Assembly: GCF_030283205.1 (NCBI RefSeq)
Contig: NZ_JASNWF010000016.1
Location: 1 to 64,000 of the forward strand
DNA: 64,000 nt
Direction of reading: 5' to 3'
Origin: Actinomadura opuntiae
GTDB taxonomy: Bacteria; Actinomycetota; Actinomycetes; Streptosporangiales; Streptosporangiaceae
Part shown: piece after piece, positions 1 through 8,460 of the stretch
Numbering within the stretch: the stretch's first letter is position 1
Layout: each line of letters opens with the position of its first letter
Translations under genes and position numbers: made by a program
Notes under the pieces: model-generated
What the model was told of the DNA's origin: nothing
The model's input: only the letters and a program-made list of their open reading frames with translations
Database searches by the model: none

Positions 1-372
1 GGGGAGGATCCTGGTGTACTCGGAGATGTCGTAGCCGCCGTCTTTGAGCGGTGACTGGTAGATGGGCAGCAGCCACAGGCAGTCGACGCCGAGCCATTCC
101 AGATGGTCGAGTTTGGAGATGAGACCGCGCAGGTCGCCGTAGCCGTCGTTGTTGGAGTCGCAGAACCCGCGCACCGACACCTCGTAGAACACCGCCGTCT
201 TGAACCAGTGCGGGTCGCGGGGCGTCTCGGGGCTGAATGCGTCGGGGACGGGCTCTGACGGCGAATGGATGGCGTCGGGCGGGATCTCGGTGACGGGTTC
301 GTCCCGGGGCACCGGCCCAGGAGTGGGGCCGGGCGTCGGGGAGGGTGCCTGGGGCTCGTTCGGTCCGCTCAA
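1..372 (-). CDS. treS: Trehalose synthase (maltose alpha-D-glucosyltransferase), N-terminal part, runs off the window
   Basis: Interconverts maltose and trehalose and supplies maltose to the GlgE pathway. The 124 codons present read without a stop. After about 50 proline-rich residues comes the GH13 start FKTAVFYEVSVRGF, then the SNNDGYGDLRGL block and WLLPIYQSPLKDGGYDI, typical of TreS. The first possible start is TTG at 372-370, which overlaps the glgE stop as TTGA, so translational coupling is likely; GTG at 312 is an alternative that would shorten the Pro-rich leader. The catalytic residues and C-terminus lie outside the window. Identity is firm; the start is uncertain. Confidence 0.9.
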   Translation of the reverse strand, partial: MSGPNEPQAPSPTPGPTPGPVPRDEPVTEIPPDAIHSPSEPVPDAFSPETPRDPHWFKTAVFYEVSVRGFCDSNNDGYGDLRGLISKLDHLEWLGVDCLWLLPIYQSPLKDGGYDISEYTRILP

Positions 373-2387
373 CTCTCGCTGCTCCGGAACGTGAAGATGT
401 GCGCCGGTCGTGTATGCGGGTCCAGGTAGACGTAATTGGACTTGCGCCAGGTGTAGGTCGCGTCGTCCAGTTCGTCATGGACGGTGAAGGGTCGGTCGGG
501 GTCGTTGGGAAGGCCGAGCGCGGCGAGGTCCAGATGGACGGTCGCCTCGCGCGCCTGGTGCGGATTGAGATTGACGACCGCGAGCACCACGTCGTCCATA
601 TGGCGTTTGGAGAACGCGAGCAGCTCGGGCTGGTCGATGGGATGGAAGTGCAGATTCCGTAGTAGCTGGAGTGCGGGGTGGGCGTTGCGAAGTGTGTTGA
701 GCCGGGTGATCAGCGGGGCGATGGTGGTGTTGTCGCGGTCGGCGGCCTCCCAGTCGCGGGGGCGGTACTGGTATTTCTCGGAGTCGCGGTACTCCTCGCT
801 GCCGGGCCGCACGGGGGTGTTCTCGCACAGCTCGTAGCCGGAGTAGATCCCCCAGGTGGGCGACAGCAGCGCGGCGAGGATGGCGCGGATCTCGAAGGCG
901 GGACGGCCGCCGTGCTGGAGGTATTCGTTCAGGATGTCGGGGGTGTTGGTGAAGGCGTTGGGCCGCATGTAGGCGGCGGCGTCGCCGGCGAGTTCGGTGA
1001 AGTAGGCGGCGAGTTCGTCGGCGGAGTTGCGCCAGGTGAAGTACGTGTAGGACTGGTGGAACCCGATCTTGGCCAGGGTGTGCATCATCGCCGGGCGGGT
1101 GAACGCCTCGGCCAGGAACAGCACGTCGGGGTCGGTGGCGTGGATGTCGGCGAGCAGCCGTTCCCAGAAGTCGACGGGTTTGGTGTGGGGGTTGTCGACG
1201 CGGAAGATCCGAACCCCGTGGTCCATCCAGTGGTGGACGATCCGTTTGACCTCGGCGTACAGCCCCTCGGGGTCGTTGTCGAAATTCAGGGGGTAGATGT
1301 CCTGGTACTTCTTGGGCGGGTTCTCGGCGTAGGCGATCGTGCCGTCCGCGCGGGTGGTGAACCATTCGGGATGCTCGGTGACCCAGGGGTGGTCGGGGGA
1401 GCATTGCAGGGCCAGGTCCAGGGCGACTTCCAGGCCGTGGTCGGCGGCGTAGGCGACGAAGGCGTCGAAGTCGGCCAGGGTGCCGAGGTCGGGGTGGACG
1501 GCGTCGTGACCGCCCTCGGGCGAGCCGATCGCCCACGGGGAGCCGGGGTCGTACGGGCCGGCGTCCAGGGTGTTGTTGGGGCCCTTGCGGAACGTGGTCC
1601 CGATCGGATGGACCGGGGGCAGGTAGACCACGTCGAAGCCCATGTCGGCGATCGCCGGGAGCCGCTTCATCGCGGTTCGGAACGTTCCCGAAATCGGGCC
1701 GCGGCGGCCCAGCGGGTCGAAGGTGGCGCCCTCGGAGCGGGGGAAGAACTCGTACCAGGCGCCGTACAGCGCGCGTTGCCGGTGCACCACCAGCGGGTAC
1801 CACTCCGAGACCGTCAGCAGGTCCCGCAGCGGATGCCGCTCCAGCACGTCGGCCACGTCGGGATCGGCCGCCGCCTCCATCCGGTCGCCGGCGGGGACCG
1901 TCTCGTCGCCGAGGCACTTGGCCAGCCGGGTCAGGGTCGGGCGGTCCTTGCTCGGCACCGCCTCGGCGGCGCGGGCGAACAGCCGCGCCCCCTCGGTGAG
2001 CATGAGCTCGACGTCCTGGCCGCGCGGGATCTTGATCTCCGCGTCGTGCCGCCAGTGCGCGATCGGGTCGCCCCACGCCTCGACGCGGAACGACCACTCG
2101 CCCATCTGCGTCGGGGTGACCCGGGCCGCCCAGCGGTCCAGGCCCGTGCCGACCTCGGCCATCGGCTCGCCGGGCTGCTCGGTGCCCTCCGGCGACCGCA
2201 GCACCACCGCCGCGCCCAGCATCTCGTGCCCCTCGCGGAACACCGTGGCCGACACCTCGACCGTCTCGCCCACCACCGCCTTCGCCGCCCACCGGCCGCC
2301 GGACACCACCGGCGCCACGTCCAGGATCGGGATCCGCCCGAGCCTCGGAATATCGGTCTTCTTGGACGTTCCGGACTCGACTTGCAT
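369..2387 (-). CDS. glgE: Alpha-1,4-glucan:maltose-1-phosphate maltosyltransferase GlgE
   Basis: Transfers maltosyl units from maltose-1-phosphate to the end of alpha-1,4-glucans (GH13_3, cytosolic). The 672-residue product matches the family length of about 675-700. An N-terminal beta-sandwich (RIPILDVAPVVSGGRW...) precedes the GH13 barrel with PPVHPIG, the nucleophile region GVRIFRVDNPHTKP and the acid/base region DVLFLAEAFTRP. ATG at 2387 was chosen because GGGGTGGG lies just upstream and homologues begin near this point; the frame stays open further upstream without family similarity. treS follows with a 4-nt overlap, so the two form one glucan operon running off the left edge. The glgP gene lies divergent beyond a small gene, as in M. 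tuberculosis. Confidence 0.95.
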   Translation of the reverse strand: MQVESGTSKKTDIPRLGRIPILDVAPVVSGGRWAAKAVVGETVEVSATVFREGHEMLGAAVVLRSPEGTEQPGEPMAEVGTGLDRWAARVTPTQMGEWSFRVEAWGDPIAHWRHDAEIKIPRGQDVELMLTEGARLFARAAEAVPSKDRPTLTRLAKCLGDETVPAGDRMEAAADPDVADVLERHPLRDLLTVSEWYPLVVHRQRALYGAWYEFFPRSEGATFDPLGRRGPISGTFRTAMKRLPAIADMGFDVVYLPPVHPIGTTFRKGPNNTLDAGPYDPGSPWAIGSPEGGHDAVHPDLGTLADFDAFVAYAADHGLEVALDLALQCSPDHPWVTEHPEWFTTRADGTIAYAENPPKKYQDIYPLNFDNDPEGLYAEVKRIVHHWMDHGVRIFRVDNPHTKPVDFWERLLADIHATDPDVLFLAEAFTRPAMMHTLAKIGFHQSYTYFTWRNSADELAAYFTELAGDAAAYMRPNAFTNTPDILNEYLQHGGRPAFEIRAILAALLSPTWGIYSGYELCENTPVRPGSEEYRDSEKYQYRPRDWEAADRDNTTIAPLITRLNTLRNAHPALQLLRNLHFHPIDQPELLAFSKRHMDDVVLAVVNLNPHQAREATVHLDLAALGLPNDPDRPFTVHDELDDATYTWRKSNYVYLDPHTRPAHIFTFRSSES

Positions 2388-2610
2388 GTGCCCACCCCTA
2401 CCCGATCGAGACCTCCGAAACGTCCATGCCCGGGATGCGGCGTCACCCGTCATCCTCTTTCCGATAACTTTGCGCGACCTTCCGGACAACGCTCCGCGAC
2501 CGTGAAGCGATCTTCCTGGGGCTTCGGGCCCGGCGCCTGACCGGGGAACCGGAGGGCGCGAACCCGGCGCGGCGGCGAATCGTTGAACCGGCGTGCCCGA
2601 TCATGTCCCC

Positions 2611-3120
2611 ATGGAGGTGGTGCGCCCGTTGGCGCTCTGGGTCGTGATCGCGCTGTCGGTGGCCCTGCTGTGGCGGCCGGTCGCGCGGCGGACCGGGTGG
2701 GCGCCGCTGCCGGCGCTGGCGCTGCTCGCGTGGACGGGCCTCGTGCTGGCGATCACGCTGCCGGCCGACGTCGCGCCGGGCGCGGGCGCGCGGCTGGAGC
2801 ACTGCGTCGCGACCCCGGTGTCCGACATCGCCTGGTCGCTGCGCATCTTCGGATCGCGCGGCTTGGAGGATGTCATGAATGTCGCCTTATGGGTGCCTCT
2901 GGGGTTTCTCGGGGTCCTGCTGACGCGCCGCCCCGTCGCCGCGCCCGCCGTCTTCTCGGCGGGGTTCGTTCTGGTCGAGTTCTTGCAAACTCTCGATCCG
3001 GGCCGCGAATGCGATCCCGGCGACATGGCCTACAACACGCTGGGCGTGGCCGCGGGAGCCCTTACCGCATCGGGGTTCCTGCGCCTGCGGGCGCTCGCGG
3101 CCGACCGGTCCGCGAGGTGA
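2611..3120 (+). CDS. VanZ-like integral membrane protein
   Basis: About 169 residues with four to five hydrophobic segments: an N-terminal pair (LWVVIALSVALLW, ALALLAWTGLVLAITLP), a central DVMNVALWVPLGFLGVLL block and a C-terminal segment beginning DMAYNTLGVAAGA. The motif N-x8-P-x-GFL followed by E-x6-R.CDxxDxxxNTxG is the VanZ signature. VanZ itself gives low-level teicoplanin resistance; most actinobacterial members have no known role and no resistance function is claimed. ATG at 2611 is used; GTG at 2593 in frame is possible and neither has a clear ribosome site. It stands alone between glgE and glgP. Confidence 0.75.
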   Translation: MEVVRPLALWVVIALSVALLWRPVARRTGWAPLPALALLAWTGLVLAITLPADVAPGAGARLEHCVATPVSDIAWSLRIFGSRGLEDVMNVALWVPLGFLGVLLTRRPVAAPAVFSAGFVLVEFLQTLDPGRECDPGDMAYNTLGVAAGALTASGFLRLRALAADRSAR

Positions 3121-3175
3121 CGAAACCCCTCCCGGCTGTCGCGTCATCGCATCGCATTGCATAGCGTGACGTTGC

Positions 3176-5812
3176 GTGAAGGCAATCCGACGATTCACGG
3201 TTCGCACCGTCCTCCCGGAGCCGCTCCGGCAGCTCGAGGAGCTCGTCCTCAATCTGCGCTGGTCATGGCACCACGAGACGCTCGACCTGTTCCGCGCCGT
3301 GGACCCGGCGCTGTGGGAGGCCGTCCACCACGACCCCGTCCGGCTGCTCGGCGAGGTCGCGCCGGAACGGCTGGCGCAGCTCGCCGGCGACCGGCGCTTC
3401 CTGCGCCGGCTCCAGGACACGGCAGAGGACCTGCACGAGTACCTGACCGCACCGCGCTGGTACCAGTCGCTGACCGGCGCCCCATCGTCCATCGCCTACT
3501 TCTCGCCGGAGTACGGCATCACCGCGGCGCTGCCGCAGTACTCCGGGGGCCTCGGCATCCTGGCCGGCGACCACCTCAAGACCGCAAGCGACCTCGGCGT
3601 GCCGATCATCGCGGTCGGCCTGCTGTACCGGCACGGCTACTTCTCCCAGTCGCTGTCGCCGGACGGCTGGCAGCTGGAGCGCTACCCGCCCATCGACCCC
3701 AACGGCCTGCCGCTGACCCTGCTGCGCGAGGCCGACGGGACGCCGGTCCGCGTCGCGATCGGCCTGCCCCCCGCGGCCGGACGCGGCAACGGCAGCGGCG
3801 AGCAGGGCGCCGGACCCCCCGAGTTGCGCGCGCAGGTGTGGCTGGCCAGAGTCGGCCGCGTCCCGCAACTGCTGCTCGACTCCGACGTCGAGGACAACGA
3901 CCCGGCCGCGCGCGACGTCACCGACCGGCTGTACGGCGGCGGCGGCGACCACCGGCTGCTGCAGGAGATGCTGCTCGGCGTCGGCGGCGTGCGCGCCATC
4001 CGCGCGTACTGCCGCATCGCCGGGCACCCGGCGCCCGAGGTGTTCCACACCAACGAGGGCCACGCCGGGTTCCTCGGCCTGGAACGCATCCGCGAACTGG
4101 TGTCCGAGCACGCGCTGACCTTCGACGAGGCGCTGGAGGCGACGCGGGCGGGCACCGTGTTCACCACCCACACCCCGGTCCCGGCCGGCATCGACCGGTT
4201 CCCGCGCGACCTGATCGCCCGGTACTTCGGCGGCCCCAACGAGGACCCGCACGTCCCCGTCGAACGGGTCCTCGCGCTCGGCGCCGAGGACTATCCCGGC
4301 GGCGACCGCACGGTGTTCAACATGGCCGTCATGGGGATGCGGCTGGCGCAGCGCGTCAACGGCGTCAGCGAGCTGCACGGCGAGGTCAGCCGCGAGATGT
4401 TCGGCGGCCTGTGGGGCGGCTTCGACACCGCCGAGGTGCCCATCGGGTCCATCACCAACGGCGTCCACGCCGGCACCTGGGTGGCCCGCGAGATCCTGGA
4501 ACTGGCCGCCCGCGAGATGCCCGCCCTGATGACGTCCGGGCGCGGCTGGGAAGGGGTCCGCGACGTCCCCGACGGAGAGATCTGGCGGATCCGCGGGCTG
4601 CTGCGCGAGCGGCTCGTGCTGGACGCGCGGCGCCGGCTGCGCGAGTCGTGGCTGCAGCGCGGCGCCAGCGAGGCCGAGGTCTCCTGGATCGACGACGCCC
4701 TCGACCCGAACGCGCTGACCATCGGGTTCGCGCGGCGCGTCCCGTCCTACAAGCGGCTCACGCTGATGATGAGCGACCCGGACCGGCTGCGCCGGATCCT
4801 GCTCGACCCGGACCGCCCGGTGCAGATCGTCATCGCCGGGAAGGCGCACCCGGCCGACGAGGGCGGCAAGCGGCTCATCCAGGAGATCGTCCGGTTCGCC
4901 GACGAGGAGGACGTCCGGCACCGCATCGTGTTCCTGCCCGACTACGACATGGCGCTCGGGCGGCTCATGGTGCAGGGCTGCGACGTGTGGATGAACAACC
5001 CGCTACGGCCGCTGGAGGCCTGCGGCACGTCCGGGATGAAGGCGGCCCTGAACGGCGGGCTGAACCTGTCCATCCGGGACGGCTGGTGGGACGAGTGGTA
5101 CGACGGCCAGAACGGCTGGGCGATCCCGTCCGCCGACGGCCTGGCCGCCCCCGAGCGGCGGGACGCGCTGGAGGCCGCCGCGCTGTACGAGCTCATCGAG
5201 GACCACGTCTCGGTCACCTTCTACGACCGCGACTCGGCAGGCCTGCCGCGCCGCTGGCTGGAGATGGTCAAGCACACCATCGCCACGCTCGGCCCGAAGG
5301 TGCTCGCCGGCCGGATGGTCCGCGACTACGTGCAGGACCTGTACACCCCGGCCGCCGCGTCCGAGCGCGAGATGGTCGCCGACAAGTACGCCGGCGCCCG
5401 CGCGCTGGCCGGCTGGAAGCAGCGGGTCGCCAAGGCGTGGCCCGGTGTCGCCATCGAGCACGTCGAGTCCAACGGCGAGGAGAGCCCGCAGGTCGGGGCG
5501 CGGCTGACGGTGAAGGCCGTCGTCGCGCTCGGCGGCCTCGACCCCGACGACGTCGCCGTCGAGGTCGCCTACGGCCGCGTCGACGACGCCGACGCGCTGA
5601 TCGACCCGTCGTACGCCGAGCTGGGCGGCGCCGAGCCGGCGGGTGACGGGCGGCTGCGCTACACCGGGGAGGTCCCGCTCGGGCGCAGCGGCGCGTTCGG
5701 GTACGGCGTCCGGGTGGTGCCGAGCCATCCGATGCTGTCCGGCCGGGCCGAGATGGGCCTGGTCGCGCTGCCGCCCGCGCCGCACGGGATGACGAACGGC
5801 GACCTGCGCTAG
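3176..5812 (+). CDS. glgP: Alpha-glucan phosphorylase (GT35)
   Basis: Releases glucose-1-phosphate from alpha-1,4-glucan by PLP-dependent phosphorolysis in the cytosol. At 878 residues it matches the actinobacterial/archaeal short type (M. tuberculosis homologue about 863). The N-terminal DUF3417-type region (LRQLEELVLNLRWSW) is followed by SPEYGI..ALPQYSGGLGILAGDHLK, VFHTNEGHAGFLGLER and the PLP-lysine block EACGTSGMKAALNGGLNLS near residue 620. The GTG at 3176 starts directly on MKAIRRFTVRTVLPEPL; no good ribosome site is visible. It ends 4 bp inside the convergent membrane-protein gene. It probably opposes or recycles the GlgE/TreS products encoded alongside. Confidence 0.93.
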   Translation: MKAIRRFTVRTVLPEPLRQLEELVLNLRWSWHHETLDLFRAVDPALWEAVHHDPVRLLGEVAPERLAQLAGDRRFLRRLQDTAEDLHEYLTAPRWYQSLTGAPSSIAYFSPEYGITAALPQYSGGLGILAGDHLKTASDLGVPIIAVGLLYRHGYFSQSLSPDGWQLERYPPIDPNGLPLTLLREADGTPVRVAIGLPPAAGRGNGSGEQGAGPPELRAQVWLARVGRVPQLLLDSDVEDNDPAARDVTDRLYGGGGDHRLLQEMLLGVGGVRAIRAYCRIAGHPAPEVFHTNEGHAGFLGLERIRELVSEHALTFDEALEATRAGTVFTTHTPVPAGIDRFPRDLIARYFGGPNEDPHVPVERVLALGAEDYPGGDRTVFNMAVMGMRLAQRVNGVSELHGEVSREMFGGLWGGFDTAEVPIGSITNGVHAGTWVAREILELAAREMPALMTSGRGWEGVRDVPDGEIWRIRGLLRERLVLDARRRLRESWLQRGASEAEVSWIDDALDPNALTIGFARRVPSYKRLTLMMSDPDRLRRILLDPDRPVQIVIAGKAHPADEGGKRLIQEIVRFADEEDVRHRIVFLPDYDMALGRLMVQGCDVWMNNPLRPLEACGTSGMKAALNGGLNLSIRDGWWDEWYDGQNGWAIPSADGLAAPERRDALEAAALYELIEDHVSVTFYDRDSAGLPRRWLEMVKHTIATLGPKVLAGRMVRDYVQDLYTPAAASEREMVADKYAGARALAGWKQRVAKAWPGVAIEHVESNGEESPQVGARLTVKAVVALGGLDPDDVAVEVAYGRVDDADALIDPSYAELGGAEPAGDGRLRYTGEVPLGRSGAFGYGVRVVPSHPMLSGRAEMGLVALPPAPHGMTNGDLR

Positions 5813-6366
5813 GCGCCGTCCTCCTCGTCCTCGTCGTCGGGCGGCGGATCGGGCAGCCGCCACCCGGCGACGAGGACGGGCAGCAGCATGTGCGTCTCGA
5901 ACAGCGCGACCACGCCCACGACGACGGCCGCCATCGGGACGCGGTCGGTGCCGCTCGCCATCACCGCGACCACCACGGCGACGAGCACCCCGAGCATGAT
6001 CCGGTGCGCGGCCGTGAAGGCGCGCAGCCGGTCGGCGACCTGCCGCTCGTCCAGCCGGTGCTCGGCCAGCGACATCGTCCCGCGGGTGGCGATGTTCAGC
6101 AGCGACACCACCGGCAGCGTGACCGCCACCGACACGGCCAGCAGCGTGACCGTCACGACCATGGCGGTGTCGCTCGGCGCCAGGTGCCACGACACGACCG
6201 TGCCCGCCCAGATCATGGCGAGCCCGGCCAGGCCGGCGGCCGCCAGCCCGCGCCGCCGGCGCCGGGTCGCGTACCAGGACGGCAGCAGGTCCGACTCCAG
6301 GACCTCCTCCCGGTGCCGCGACCACCGTTCCCACATTCCGCGAGCTCCCCTCTCCGGCACGGGCAT
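5809..6366 (-). CDS. Predicted four-helix membrane protein, function unknown
   Basis: 185 residues. A basic N-terminus (RHREEVLESDLLPSWYATRRRRRG) is followed by four hydrophobic helices (GLAAAGLAGLAMIWAGTVVSW, AMVVTVTLLAVSVAVTLPVV, IMLGVLVAVVVAVMASG, MAAVVVGVVALFETHMLLPV) and an acidic tail. Its ATG overlaps the stop of the XRE gene by ATGA, so the two are translationally coupled; small XRE regulators paired with short multi-helix membrane proteins recur in Gram-positive genomes, where the membrane protein sometimes restrains the regulator. That role is inference. The 3' end overlaps glgP convergently by 4 bp. Confidence 0.7.
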   Translation of the reverse strand: MPVPERGARGMWERWSRHREEVLESDLLPSWYATRRRRRGLAAAGLAGLAMIWAGTVVSWHLAPSDTAMVVTVTLLAVSVAVTLPVVSLLNIATRGTMSLAEHRLDERQVADRLRAFTAAHRIMLGVLVAVVVAVMASGTDRVPMAAVVVGVVALFETHMLLPVLVAGWRLPDPPPDDEDEEDGA

Positions 6367-6641
6367 CAGGCGCTCCCCAGGCGGGGGAACGGAGTCAGCG
6401 AGAACACGACCTCGACCGGCACCTCGAAGAAGGCGGCGATCCGCAGCGCGAGGTGCAGGCTCGGGCTGTACTCGCCGCGCTCCAGGTAGCCGATCGTCTG
6501 GTAGTGGACGCCCAGCGCCGTCGCCAGCTCGCGCCGCGACACCCCGCGCTCGGCGCGCAGCACCGCGATCCGGTTGTGGACGTGCTCCTTGTCGGCCTTG
6601 CCGCCCGTCCTGCCGTCCGCCACCGGCCCAGTCTCCCGCAC
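6366..6641 (-). CDS. XRE-family (Cro/CI-type) helix-turn-helix regulator
   Basis: 91 residues. After 22 poorly ordered residues, a single HTH_3 domain covers VHNRIAVLRAERGVSRRELATALGVHYQTIGYLERGEYSPSLHLAL; the tail FFEVPVEVVFSLTPF is typical of the short YozG/XRE class. A GTG further in could remove part of the N-terminal extension, which lacks family similarity. It starts 7 bp after the permease stop and overlaps the next membrane-protein gene (ATGA), so it is the third gene of the ABC operon. It probably regulates this operon. Confidence 0.85.
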   Translation of the reverse strand: MRETGPVADGRTGGKADKEHVHNRIAVLRAERGVSRRELATALGVHYQTIGYLERGEYSPSLHLALRIAAFFEVPVEVVFSLTPFPRLGSA

Positions 6642-6648
6642 CCGCGGG

Positions 6649-7503
6649 TCAGAACGCGCCCTGGGCGGCGCGGCGCTCCCGGCGCTCGGCCAGCCGCGTC
6701 CCGGACTCGCGCCGCGTCGCGCGCAGCAGCAGCCACGGCGCGGTCAGCAGGCCCGCGACGGCCCACGCGCCGAGCACCGCCGCGGTCTCCAGCGGGCGCC
6801 AGCTCCCGCCGATCTCTCCGGCGAGCATCGCGTCCGGCAGGAACGCCGACCGCAGCCCGAGGCCCTCCCAGTACAGCGGGAACGCCTGGGCGATCCACTG
6901 CACCTGCTCCGGCAGCGAGGTCACCGGGAACAGCACCCCGGAGACGACCATCAGCCCCATCACCGGCAGCGACAGGATGCTCGCGGCGTTGCGCGGCCCC
7001 GGCAGCAGCGCGCCGAGCGCCGCGCCGAACGGGACGACCGCGAGGGTCCCGAGCGCCGACACCCACAGCAGCGTCAGCCACCGGCCAGGGTCCGAGGGCA
7101 GGTCCAGGCCCGCGAACGCCATGCCCGCCACCAGCATCAACGCGATGTACGTGACGATCTGCAGCAGCACCGAGACGGCCCGTCCGACCAGGTAGGCGGG
7201 GACGCCGCCGGGCACGGTGCGCAGGCGCAGCAGCGTGCCCTCCTCCCGGTCCGCCGCGATCATCATCGCGAGGTTCATCAGCCCGGTCGAGAACACGCAG
7301 AACGCGACGAACCCGGCGGCGAGCAGCAGGCCCTGCGGCACCCGCGTCCCCTCCGCGTCGTGGCCGCCCTGCCAGCGCACCATCAGCACGAAGACGCCGA
7401 CCGTCCCGACTAGCCCGGAGAGCAGCTCCCGCCGGTTCCGCAGGGTGTGCACGTGCTCGGCCCAGCCGCGCCGCGCCCCGATCCCGATCGCCCTGGTGTT
7501 CAC
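6649..7503 (-). CDS. ABC-2 type transporter permease
   Basis: 284 residues with about six membrane segments (LLSGLVGTVGVFVLMV, LLLAAGFVAFCVFSTGLM, VSVLLQIVTYIALMLVAG, WLTLLWVSALGTLAVVPFGAAL, ILSLPVMGLMVVSGVLFP, and a final one near AVLGAWAVAGLLTAPWLLL). The arrangement and the SGVLFPVTSLPEQVQWIAQAFPLYW block are characteristic of drug/lantibiotic-type ABC-2 exporters. The GTG start overlaps the ATPase stop (GTGA), indicating coupled synthesis of the two subunits. An open frame extends far upstream antisense to nothing useful and was not used as the start. Substrate unknown. Confidence 0.87.
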   Translation of the reverse strand: MNTRAIGIGARRGWAEHVHTLRNRRELLSGLVGTVGVFVLMVRWQGGHDAEGTRVPQGLLLAAGFVAFCVFSTGLMNLAMMIAADREEGTLLRLRTVPGGVPAYLVGRAVSVLLQIVTYIALMLVAGMAFAGLDLPSDPGRWLTLLWVSALGTLAVVPFGAALGALLPGPRNAASILSLPVMGLMVVSGVLFPVTSLPEQVQWIAQAFPLYWEGLGLRSAFLPDAMLAGEIGGSWRPLETAAVLGAWAVAGLLTAPWLLLRATRRESGTRLAERRERRAAQGAF

Positions 7504-8372
7504 GCCGCCGTCCTCTCCTCGGCCACGGCCGCGCCGGCGACCAGGTTCAGGTAGCTCTGCTCCAGCGTCGGACGCCGGATCTCCAGGCCCGGGACCGGGC
7601 CGCCGAACCGCGCGTGCAGCTCGTACGCCAGCCGCGACGGATCCGGCGTCCGCTCGGTGCGGGGCGCGCCGTCCTCCAGCCACCGCACCTCCGACGCGGC
7701 CTGCACGACCGACGCCAGCCCGGACGGGGTGCCGCTCACCGTGACCTCGCCCCGCACCAGGATCGCGATCCGGTCCGCGAGCCGCTCGGCCTCCGCGAGG
7801 TCGTGCGTGGTCAGCAGGATCGTCATGCCGTCGTCGCGGGCGAGCCGCGCGACCAGCTCGTGGAAGTCGCGGCGCGCCTGCGGGTCGAACCCGGCCGTCG
7901 GCTCGTCCAGGAACAGCACCTCGGGGCGTCCTACGATGCCGAGCGCGACGTCCAGCCGGCGGCGCTGCCCGCCCGACAGCCGCGCGACCGCCTGCCCGGC
8001 CTGCGCCGTCAGGCCCATGACCTCCAGCAGCTCGTCGGGGTCGCGCGGCCGGTCGTAGAACCCGGCGATGTGCGCCAGCAGCTGCCGGACGCCCCAGCGC
8101 GGGTGGTCCTGCCAGTTCTGCAGGACGATCCCGAGCCGCGCCCGCCACGCCGCGCCGCCGGTGCCGGGGTCGGCGTCGAGCACGCTCACCTCGCCGGACG
8201 ACCGGCGCCTGAACCCCTCCAGGATCTCGATCGTGGTCGTCTTGCCCGCGCCGTTCGGGCCGAGCAGCGCGGCCACCTCGCCCGCCCCGACCTCCAGGTC
8301 CACGCCGCGCAGCACCTCGGTGCGGCCGTAGCGCATCCGCAGGTCGCGCGTCCGGATCACCGGCTCGTCCAT
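7500..8372 (-). CDS. ABC transporter ATP-binding protein (drug-exporter type)
   Basis: 290 residues. Walker A is LLGPNGAGKTTTIEIL, the Q-loop follows at VLQNWQDHPRW, the signature is LSGGQRRRLDVALGI, Walker B is VLFLDEPTAGFDP and the H-loop TTHDL; all catalytic residues are present. The C-terminal 70 residues resemble the regulatory tail of CcmA/DrrA-like exporters. The ATG at 8372 is preceded by a G-rich stretch that can serve as ribosome site; an upstream in-frame ATG at 8429 is less likely because it would cover the divergent promoter. It heads the operon ATPase-permease-XRE-membrane protein, divergent from a histidine kinase. Confidence 0.92.
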   Translation of the reverse strand: MDEPVIRTRDLRMRYGRTEVLRGVDLEVGAGEVAALLGPNGAGKTTTIEILEGFRRRSSGEVSVLDADPGTGGAAWRARLGIVLQNWQDHPRWGVRQLLAHIAGFYDRPRDPDELLEVMGLTAQAGQAVARLSGGQRRRLDVALGIVGRPEVLFLDEPTAGFDPQARRDFHELVARLARDDGMTILLTTHDLAEAERLADRIAILVRGEVTVSGTPSGLASVVQAASEVRWLEDGAPRTERTPDPSRLAYELHARFGGPVPGLEIRRPTLEQSYLNLVAGAAVAEERTAA

Positions 8373-8407
8373 GCGCCCCCCATCCGTATCGGAGCTTCGT
8401 TCATTGA

Positions 8408-8422
8408 TAGTAGAAGTACTAC
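8408..8422. promoter_or_regulatory. Operator-like inverted repeat between the ABC operon and the histidine kinase
   Basis: TAGTA-GAAG-TACTA at 8408-8421, overlapped by GTAG...CTAC at 8410-8422, in the 88-bp divergent intergenic region. The only AT-rich stretch here coincides with it. A regulator binding here could control both transcription units. The cognate regulator is unknown. Confidence 0.5.
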
Positions 8423-8460
8423 ATCTCATCGCAGAGTCGCAAGGCTGGCAGGATGGGGTC

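Noticed and set aside
2611..3120. Glycopeptide-resistance gene
   Set aside because: VanZ-like proteins are widespread; no other van genes are present.
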